Assembly (NCBI GenBank): GCA_963971285.1
Contig: OZ020251.1
Coordinates: forward strand, 1,240,001 to 1,304,000
Length of the DNA stretch: 64,000 bases
Direction of reading: 5' to 3'
DNA from: Astropecten irregularis
Taxonomy: Eukaryota; Echinodermata; Asteroidea; Paxillosida; Astropectinidae
Below are positions 1 to 9,700 of the stretch, in pieces. Both the position numbers and the translations under genes were made by a program. The notes beneath the pieces are model-generated. The model had not been told where the DNA came from, searched no databases, and saw nothing but the letters and a program-made list of their open reading frames with translations. Positions within the stretch are counted from its first letter, which is position 1. Every line of letters begins with the position of its first letter.

Positions 1-740
1 ATGTTCAGGTCTGGTAAAATGCATCAATACTAGACCAGCTGTCCAGTGCGTTTTTTCACGAAATTCGAGCCCTGGACTCTGTCAAAAAATTCACCACTGT
101 TTTCTTGTGATTGGCTGCATAAAACAGTTTTTACATACTACCAAACAAACATTACCTTTATGATAAGGAAATGAAATAAAATAAATTCCAAAGAAGGATC
201 TTACTGTCAATTGTATATTGCAAACAATTATAACAATAACATGACCTATTTCTGTCAGTCTAAGCCAAGTATGGAAATAATTAAAGAATTGAGAACCAGT
301 TGCAATTGCTATAAATTACATGTGAATTTGGCTGGTAACCTGTGTTTATCTAGGCTAAATACAAAGTTGAGCGATTAGCATAAAAATCAGCCAATGGCTG
401 CCAGAAAACTTCTGAATGGTTGCCTAGCAATGACAAGGATTTCTCAAGAAATGCATCATGCAATGATATTTTTTTACACATTCCATCCAATCTTAGCTAT
501 AAATCTACATGTACATGTATATCATTATCATTCAATTAGTCAAACTAAAGTGTTAATCTTTGCAGTAAAGGCTTGTTTAAGTATTATTTCATAACAACTA
601 CAAAAATAAATGTGCAATGAAAATCTACGCTGGCAATTTTCAGTTTGGTTATTAAATATATATAAAGTATTATATTAGAGCATTAATCTAGTATGAAACT
701 AAAAATGACCAAAGATAATTGACGATTTGGGAAACTGCCA
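1..740. other. AT-rich non-coding sequence, nothing recognised
   Basis: Only short random open frames; no domain, splice pattern or repeat structure seen. Confidence 0.5.
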
Positions 741-745
741 AGTAA

Positions 746-917
746 TAGAGGTTATTCACGTGACGTCATTGGCCGTCAAGCACAATGATTGCACATGCCA
801 AATAATATGCTTCAGTGCACACACAACGTACAGTGTCCTACGGGTAACCATGGACAACAAAGACAAGCTTGAAGGCCAAATCACGTGATTTTATGACATC
901 AGTAAATGACCTCTATG
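746..917. mobile_element. Foldback MITE with ATAGAGGTYATTYACGTGAC ends
   Basis: Imperfect terminal inverted repeats: ATAGAGGTTATTCACGTGAC at the left, and the complement ending AAATGACCTCTAT at the right. No coding capacity. A TA duplication is possible. Confidence 0.6.
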
Positions 918-940
918 ACTGGTAGACACTGGTATGGTAT

Positions 941-1188
941 CACAGATCTATACAAACTGGATAGGTCGTGCTGCTCTGCAGGTGAAGCATCCGTGCAGCC
1001 ATCTTGGGATATTCAATACATTGGCAGGCGCGGCAGCCGTCGTATACAGTGAATTGCTGCACTGCTTGCTGTGCAGTCATGCAGTGCAATGAGTATTGTG
1101 CTGAATATCCTAACATGGCAGCTGGTGACTTCACGGCTCGCCGTCTAATCACTGCACCCGCGACCTATCCAGTTTGTAGAGATCAGTG
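941..1188 (+). mobile_element. 248-bp MITE with 8-bp target duplication (copy 1)
   Basis: The ends are inverted repeats (CACAGATCTATACAAACTGG at left; complement ending TAGAGATCAGTG at right), flanked by the 8-bp direct repeat tatggtat at 933-940 and 1189-1196. An 8-bp duplication and ends starting CA fit the hAT or P superfamilies. Non-autonomous. Copy 2 at 18586-18833 lies in the opposite orientation. Confidence 0.85.
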
Positions 1189-1595
1189 TATGGTATCCCA
1201 CTCCAATCAATTTTTCCTTGGTTCACCTTTCCATAGCTAAAAATGTTGCGGTATCAAGGTAACAAAGCAAGATGTAACAATCAATTAAAACTAAGTATAA
1301 TCCAATCACCTTATAATATATTAACATAGAACAATCTTTAATTTCTATAAAAATAAATTTAGCCAAAGCTACTAATAAATAATCATGCTGAATGCCCAAA
1401 TGAATCTAAAATCATTCCAATTAGACAACTATAGTTATTAAAGTTAGTTTTACTGTTAATTTTAACATAAAACGTTATGCAAGGCAGATGGTCTTTTCAT
1501 TATAAAACCTCAATATTGTTTTCCAATCAGTCTATATCCCATATATTAAATAAGACTTGAAGCTATGCATGGTGGAAGTACTAAAAGAAGTTAGG

Positions 1596-1758
1596 TTTGC
1601 GGTGACACCATGTAATCTCTTCTGTGGTTCTGAGAAGAACCGGTGGTCACTCTCCTGAGGCTGAACAGAGCACACTGTTCGAAACGTCGAGATAATACCA
1701 CCTGTTCTTCTCAGAACCACACACTCTCACAGAAGAGATTACATGGTGTCAAACCTAC
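1596..1758. mobile_element. Foldback element with hammerhead-like centre
   Basis: Long inverted arms (around ACACCATGTAATCTCTTCTG and its complement) enclose a segment with the secondary-structure plan of a type I hammerhead ribozyme: GAACAG/CTGTTC stem II, GAAACGTC, and TCTC/GAGA plus GGTGGT/ACCACC stem I. The catalytic CTGATGA is degraded to CTGAGGC. Confidence 0.5.
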
Positions 1759-1759
1759 C

Positions 1760-2150
1760 TACCGAAAACCTACCTTCCATGTATTAACAAAAACTAAATT
1801 TCCTAAAAGCTTCTATAGGTAATTTTTCTGTTAATGAGTTGCATTGTTTCAGGTTAAATTGCCTGGATAAGGTCATAAGGTGTCTTCTAAAGGACAATGA
1901 CTAATAAAATCCCAAAAGCCTTTGAAAGGTCATCAAGGCAATGTACTGCTGACCATTGATGAGAGGTCGTGACCTTTGTCAACTTCCATCTGTTGCATAA
2001 TTATAACCAAATATTAAATCAAAGTAAAATATTTGATAAATCATCGTCATTTTTACTACCTAAGTACCTATTTAACCACATTCAGATCACGACCTGGACT
2101 GGCCCTTTAACTGCCACAAGAGGGCGCACTAACATGAACAACCAGAGACA
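1760..2150. other. Non-coding sequence, nothing recognised
   Basis: AT-rich with no repeats or domains noticed. Confidence 0.45.
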
Positions 2151-2340
2151 AATAAGGGCCTTTACGAAAACAGGCTTGAGGGTACTTGGCTTGGGACTCG
2201 AATTGAAATGATGGGATTGGGCTACATGACAAAGCCAAAGAAAGGCTCCAGCCATGTATCTCAAGCCCTTCATTTCATTTAGGACACAAAATGGCGGTAG
2301 CAAATGAATCCCAAGGCCTAGCTTCAAGCCTCATTTCGTT
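2150..2340. mobile_element. MITE, GGGCCTTTACGAAA family (copy 1)
   Basis: Shares the end GGGCCTTTACGAAA, an interior CTTGGGACT, GGGATTGGGC, CATGTATCTCAAGCCCTTCA and ACACAAAATGGCG with the segment at 47400-47590. The ends are roughly complementary. Confidence 0.55.
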
Positions 2341-2344
2341 AAAC

Positions 2345-3275
2345 ATCTCTTAACCTGCGGTTTGCCATTTTATCTTCTTCATTTTTGTTTTAAAATGTAA
2401 TATTTCATATGTCAATTTATTATATCATTTGTAGAGTTCATAAAGTCATTATAATAATACAAATTCAAGGGAAGAAAACAAATCACATAATAATGTTTCT
2501 CAAAAATACAAAACAAAATTGATGATTGACTTTGATTGGATTATACAAAATATTATCAAAAATATATCACTACGAGCAAATGTTAAAGCAAACTAGAATG
2601 CCGCTGCACGGAATATTTGGCTATAGTACAACGAACATCATCCTTGGCTCCCGGTTTTTGTGTGTATAGAAGAAAACAAATATCAAAGCTGACAGGTTAA
2701 ATCGCTACAACGAACGACCGTTGTTACAATTTCTGAGGATTTTGTTTGTTACATGGCGGTGTTCAATCAAGGAATTTTAGTTTGTATTCCAATGTCATGA
2801 TTAAATATGATGAAACCAATTTACAACAACTATTCTGAAAGACAAATTAGTAATCCTAGTAGAAGAAAAGAAATGAAATCAATGAATATAGAGAAAGCAA
2901 AGCAAATTTCATAAGTCAAAAATAAATGTGTGTGTTATGGAAATAAAAGGACTATCTAGGTGTTATACATGTAGATGTTTTCAACATGACATCAACAATG
3001 CAAAAACATTAGCCATCTTTATAGAACGACTGCATTTTGAGCCCACACATTTGGGTTAATACATGGAAGTACTGTGAACACCACAGTACGTGTGTACAGT
3101 AATGATCAACTGCTGAAAAGTTTGGCATATAGCACAGCTCAAAGGCACAGTAGAAAAATACATCAAATATAGAATCTTATGCAATATATGCCAACCATCT
3201 ATGAAGACCACAGAGGCAAAATCAAATGAATATTTCATTGCAACGTCAATGAAAGTCAAATAAAGCAAAACTGGG
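2345..3275. other. AT-rich non-coding sequence downstream of CSRP
   Basis: No coding or repeat structure recognised; may contain the distal CSRP 3'UTR. Confidence 0.4.
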
Positions 3276-3416
3276 ACAGATTTCACTAACGCTTTGTGAG
3301 CCCAAATCCACCGTTAAACGGAAAATCGATCGCTACTTCGTGTAGTAATTTTCGGTGTAGCGATGGATTTGGACTTTAGCGATGATCGCAAAGCGTTAGT
3401 GAAATCGGCCCCTGAG
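3275..3416. mobile_element. Foldback MITE, GATTTCAC-ended, GCTAGCGATCG-type core
   Basis: Ends CAGATTTCACTAACGCTTTG and CAAAGCGTTAGTGAAATCGG are inverted repeats; inner arms around AATCGATCGCTAC and GTAGCGATGG. Shares its outermost bases with several other foldback families here. Confidence 0.65.
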
Positions 3417-3568
3417 CCGCACACTACAGAATTATCCAAATGTGGATAATGGATAAACATCAGTCATCACCCCACCCCCCTTACCCTCCAACATCCCCAG
3501 CCCTCCAAAAATAAAGACTACATCAGTTTGGTTCTGAGTAGATACATTTGTTCTGAGTTTGTTTGCAT

Positions 3569-3684
3569 ATCGTTATGGCAACACAGTGCAGTTTTACTTG
3601 GTGTTTGCATCGTTATGGCAACACAGTGCAGTTTTACTTGGTGTTTGCATCGTTATGGCAACACAGTGCAGTTTTACTTGGTGT
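3569..3684 (-). repeat. Three tandem copies (about 40 bp) of the CSRP stop codon and adjacent 3'UTR
   Basis: The plus-strand segment cgttatggcaacacagtgca followed by gttttacttggtgttt occurs three times in a row. In the gene's sense each copy starts with the last codons (Asn-Thr-Lys-stop), so the true stop is the first of three, and the other two are 3'UTR duplicates. Confidence 0.85.
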
Positions 3685-3750
3685 TAACGAGAGCACCTGC
3701 TCCACCTCCGTAGCCGTATCCTTTAGGTCCAAAGTTCTTGCCGTAACAAG
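3674..3750 (-). CDS. CSRP: CSRP coding exon 5 (C-terminus and stop)
   Basis: Encodes [19 protein letters not shown] and ALVNTK then TAA. The acceptor is TGCGTAG|CT. The last codons and the following 3'UTR are tandemly repeated just downstream (3569-3680). Confidence 0.93.
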
Positions 3751-6700
3751 CTACGCAAAAGGAAAACACAAGAAATAATGAAGTTTTAATGAACCTTAAT
3801 TAGTAGAAGATAGTTATCATAAACTACAACAGTGTTGCGGGACTGTTGCCATAGTCCTCAAAGAACCATAGATATCTGCATTCTCATGTATGCATTTTCT
3901 TTTGCCATGGCCATTCCACCCACTGTCCAATTCTTGATATTATCTATCCATCCTGTCTTCCTCCGACCTGACCTGGCCTTCCACTTCACCTTCCACCGGC
4001 ATTTGGACTAAGCTATCTGGACGTCTTTTCCAATCAAAAACCTATCATATAATTCTCTACTACAATGTGGACAAAATTCTACTCACATTTGCAGTAAATC
4101 TCCTGATCTTTATCACACATAGTAGTGGAGTCCAGTTTCTTGTTGCATGACTTGCAATTGAAGCATGACTTGTGCCATGTCTGCAATTTTTGTATAAAAA
4201 TACAGAGTCAGTTAGGGTGGTTGGTTTATAGCTTGGTTGATTGGTTTATAGGTTGGTTGATTGGTTTATAGCTTGGTTGATTGGTTTATAGGTTGGTTGA
4301 TTGGTTTATAGGTTGGTTGATTGGTTTATAGGTTGGTTGATTGGTTTATAGGTTGGTTGATTGGTTTATAGGTTGGTTGATTGGTTTATAGGTTGGTTGA
4401 TTGGTTTATAGGTTGGTTGATTGGTTTATAGGTTGGTTGATTGGTTTATAGGTTGGTTGATTGGTTTATAGCTTGGTTGATTGGTTTATAGCTTGGTTGA
4501 TTTATAGGTTGATTGGTTGATAGGTTGGTTGGGTGAATAATAGGTTGGTTGGGTGGTTTATAGGTTGGTAACATAGGGCTGGGTTGCTCAGCTGGTAAGA
4601 GCGCTGGTACAGTATTTCGGAGGTCGCTGGTTTAATCCCTCTCCAGTCAAATTTTCTTTGTTAAATTTTGAATAACAAATTGATGTCTTATATCCTACCT
4701 GTCCAGCCCCGATGACTTTCTCTGCAGCGTAGACTGATTTGCCACATCGGGGGCATTTGTCAGCGCCACCAAACCTCTGGCCCCCAGACCCAGACCCAGC
4801 AGGACGATAGGCAGTCTCACTGGCTGGTTTACTCCTGAAATGACCACAGGACAATCAAACAACTTCAGATAGAGAAATATTTACCCCAAAAAAATATTTA
4901 CAAATACTGAGAATTAGCATATAATTATTTACTTTTTATATGAAGGTGTTTGAACTCTTTAGTCATTATTTCATTATTTCAGTTTATACCAATGATTCAT
5001 GTATAGTTTATTGGTTCAGGCCCATTACTATAACTTGTTTCAACATTACAATAAGGGGAATACAAATGACACAGTGCACCGTACCACGAAGAATCCATAA
5101 TTATGGTCTCTATAGAACTAGAAGGGGTATGTAGTCCACAGCAAGGCAGCAATGAATGCCTCCATCCCTATGGTGTGGATAAAACCAGTCCCTCACAATG
5201 AAACAAGACTGATGGTCTCTTCACAGTATAAATAGGACTGGAAGGTGTACCTAGTCCACAGCAAGGCAGCAATGAATGCCTATACCCTATGGTGTGAAGA
5301 AACCAGTCCCTCACACTGAAACAAGACTGATGGTCTCTTCACAGTATAAATAGGACTGGAAGGGGTACCTAGTCCACAGCAAGGCAGCAATGAATGCCTC
5401 CACCACTATGGTGTGGAGAAACCAGTCCCTCACACTGAAACAAGACTGATGGTCTCTTCACAGTATAAATAGGACTGGAAGGGGTACCTAGTCCACAGCA
5501 AGGCAGCAATGAATGCCTATACCCTATGGTGTGGAGAAACTAGTCCCTCACACTGAAACAAGACTGATGGTCTCTTCACAGTATAAATAGGACTGGAAGG
5601 GGTACCTAGTCCACAGCAAGGCAGCAATGAATGCCTATACCCTATGGTGTGGAGAAACTAGTCCCTCACACTGAAACAAGACCGATGGTCTCTTCACAGT
5701 ATAAATAGGACTGGAAGGGGTACCTAGTCCACAGCAAGGCAGCAATTAATGCCTATTCCCTATGGTGTGGAGAAACTAGTCCCTCACACTGAAACAAGAC
5801 TGATGGTCTCTTCACAGTATAAATAGGACTGGAAGGTGTACCTAGTCCACAGCAAGGCAGCAATGCCTCTACCCCTATGGTGTGGAGAAACCAGTCCCTC
5901 ACACTGAAACAAGACTGATGGTCTCTTCACAGTATAAATAGGACTGGAAGGTGTACCTAGTCCACAGCAAGGCAGCAATGAATGCCCCACCCCTATGGTG
6001 TGGAATAACAAGTCTCTCACACTGCAACAAGACTGATGGTCTCTTCACAGTATAAATAGGACTGGAAGGTGTACCTAGTCCACAGCAAGGCAGCAATGCC
6101 TCTACCCCTATGGTGTGGAGAAACCAGTCCCTCACACTGAAACAAGACTGATGGTCTCTTCACAGTATAAATAGGACTAGAAGTGGTACCTAGTCTACAG
6201 CAAGGCAGCAATGCCTCTACCCCTATGGTGTGGAGAAACCAGTCCCTCACACTGAAACAAGACTGATGGTCTCTTCACAGTATAAATAGGACTGGAAGGG
6301 GTACCTAGTCCACAGCAAGGCAGCAATGAATGCCTATACCCTATGGTGTGGAGAAACCAGTCCCTCACACTGAAACAAGACTCATGGTCTCTTCACAGTA
6401 TTAATAGGACTGGAAGGGGCACCTAGTCCACAGCAAGGCAGCAATGCCTCTACCCCTATGGTGTGGAGAAACCAGTCCCTCACACTGAAACAAGACTCAT
6501 GGTCTCTTCACAGTATAAATAGGACTGGAAGGGGTACCTAGTCCACAGCAAGGCAGCAATGAATGCCCCACCCCTATGGTGTGGAATAACAAGTCTCTCA
6601 TATTGAAACAAGACTGATGGTCTCTTCACAGTATTAATAGGACTGGAAGGGGCACCTAGTCCACAGCAAGGCAGCAATGCCTATACCCTATGGTGTGGAG

Positions 6701-9700
6701 AAACTAGTCCCTCACACTGAAACAAGACTCATGGTCTCTTCACAGTATAAATAGGACTGGAAGGTGTACCTAGTCCACAGCAAGGCAGCAATGAATGCCT
6801 ATACCCTATGGTGTGGAGAAACTAGTCCCTCACACTGAAACAAGACCGATGGTCTCTTCACAGTATAATTAGGACTGGAAGGGGTACCTAGTCCACAGCA
6901 AGGCAGCAATGCCTCTACCCCTATGGTGTGGAGAAACCAGTCCCTCACACTGAAACAAGACTGATGGTCTCTTCACAGTATTAATAGGACTGGAAGGGGT
7001 ACCTAGTCCACAGCAAGGCAGCAATGAATGCCTCCACCCCTATGGTGTGGAGAAACCAGTCCCTCACACTGAAACAAGACTGATGGTCTCTTCACAGTAT
7101 AAATAGGACTGGAAGGGGCACCTAGTCCACAGCAAGGCAGCAATGAATGCCCCACCCCTATGGTGTGGAGAAACCAGTCCCTCACACTGAAACAAGACTC
7201 ATGGTCTCTTCACAGTATAAATGGGACTGGAAGGGGCACCTAGTCCACAGCAAGGCAGCAATGAATGCCCCACCCCTATGGTGTGGAGAAACCAGTCCCT
7301 CACACTGAAACAAGACTGATGGTCTCTTCACAGTATAAATTGGACTGGAAGGGGTACCTAGTCCACAGCAAGGCAGCAATGAATGCCCCACCCCTATGGT
7401 GTGGAGAAACCAGTCCCTCACACTGAAACAAGACTCATGGTCTCTTCACAGTATGAATGGGACTGGAAGGGGCACCTAGTCCACAGCAAGGCAGCAATGA
7501 ATGCCCCACCCCTATGGTGTGGAGAAACTAGTCCCTCACACTGAAACAAGACTGATGGTCTCTTCACAGTATAAATAGGACTGGAAGGGGTACCTAGTCC
7601 ACAGCAAGGCAGCAATGAATGCCCCACCCCTATGGTGTGGAGAAACTAGTCCCTCACACTGAAACAAGACTCATGGTCTCTTCACAGTGCAGTATAAATT
7701 GTACCGTGCAGGATGCTTCTTCCTACACTGTTACTAATACATCCATGCCAACCTGGGGCCAATTTCATAAAACTGTTAAGCACAAAAATTTGCTAAGCAT
7801 GACATTTCTCTCTTAATAAAAACAGGATTAACAACCAAATTTCTGTGCGTTGTGTATCACTTGTGATTGTTCTTTGGCTATTGAACACTGACCATGAACA
7901 TTAAATGGAATTTTTATTGGTGGTTTGTTTGATTGAGCAAGACATTTTGTGCTACGCAATTTGTTTTGCTTAGCAGATCCATGAAATTGGCCCTAGGGGT
8001 TAATTTTACGGCCCTGTTTAGCATAAAAATTTGCTAAGAATGACAATTCTCTCTAAAAACAGGATTTACAACCAAATGTCCATGTGTTGTGTATCACTTG
8101 TGATTGTTCTTTGGCTGTTGTTCGCTAACCATGAATATCAAATAAATTTTCAATGGTGGTTTGTTTTATTGAGGCGAGACATTTTTGTGCTAAGCAAATT
8201 TTTGTGCTTAACAGTTTTATGAAATTGGCCCCTGATTTATTTATCTACAGTCTACACAGCATCACACACTTCCTGAGGTCTCTATTTCTTCCTCTGTGGG
8301 TTGCTGAGTTTGTTTTGTTTCCATTTCCTTGTCTGAGTTAATGTCTACTAGAATGACAATTAGCCTTGACCTGAGATTCCCGAGGCAATACAGAGACAGT
8401 GCATAACGGTTTGTAATTCATGCTGCTTAAAGGGATGGTACAGAATTGGTAAGACAAAATACACTTCATGATCACAGATTCACATAAAACTTACACAGTA
8501 TAATGGTGATGATAGGAGAAAACATCCCATGAAATGTTTTTCTCTGAAATGCCATATTCGTTGAGAAATATATGAAACTATTTTCCGATTGGAATAAATC
8601 GCTTCAAAGCGTTTTATTCATTCGTTGAAATGTGTACAGTTCTCTGTACACGGGTTTTCACTATTTTCTCGTGACCCAGATGGCTGATTGACCTCATACT
8701 TCTACAGGTTTGTAAGTTAAGGTATATGATGGATTACATAATGTACTTTCACTGTCAGAAACGGTTTTGTTGCAAAAACCAGTTCTGTACCATCCCTTTA
8801 ACATGCAGTGTTCTAGCCACCCCGGCCAGCACCAGTCGGGGACAGCTGGCACTCAGCCTTTCCGACCAGCACTAGAGATGAAAAATCATGTTACAACATA
8901 AATGTTGGGTTTTTTTTTCACTGAAAGAACTTAACATTTTAATTTGGAAACAAATTTGGAAAGATAAATTGACCAGATCTCCGATAACAAAACACAATAT
9001 TGCTGACACGCTCACGTACGAACTGACTTGCATTTAGCTACCATGTATTATCTCCTGGAGTCCGGCCGTGTGGGGCGAGATCTCCGCTTGCTACGCTTCA
9101 TAATAAGTAAATTTAGCCGGCACTCAAAATGGGCTAGCTATAACACTGTAAGCATGGTGAGTGTTATTCAGTGTTGTGGCTATTAGTTTGATGATACTGG
9201 AGCTAGGATGATAGGGCTTAGGGCGGTAAGTTTAGGGAGGGGCAGGGGTGTTAATGTGGAGTTTGTAGTGTTATTCAAACCATGGACTGAATAAAAAAGG
9301 GACAATAATTATGGTCTATGATTGGGAAAATGTCCATCATTGGAAAGTATGCACAAAACCAATGGAGCTGTTGCCCAAAAGTCCAAACTAAGAGGAACAA
9401 TGGGGTCCATGATTGCAGCCCTTAACATACATTATACTTGTGGGGGTGGGAGGGCTAGTTTAAGTTATATTATGGGCGTTTATGAAGGCTCCAGCTCAGG
9501 CTCCACCTTTGGCATCCATATGCTGAAAATATAGGTTGTGGTTTTTCATTAAAACTGAAGCTCTGTTTTCCTTTTCAAAGCAGAGAATCTACTTCAAAAC
9601 CGCAGCCAAAAGCCTCTATTTTGATACCTGTCATTTCAGAATGGATTCATGAAATGGTGCTGGAGTCTGAGACAGAGCCAGAGCCTCTGTTTCATAAACC

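Noticed and set aside
5784-7627. Multiple 60-79 codon frames on the minus strand
   Set aside because: All are readings of the 118-bp tandem array.
5098-7692. CRISPR-like array
   Set aside because: Direct tandem units without unique spacers, in a eukaryotic intron.
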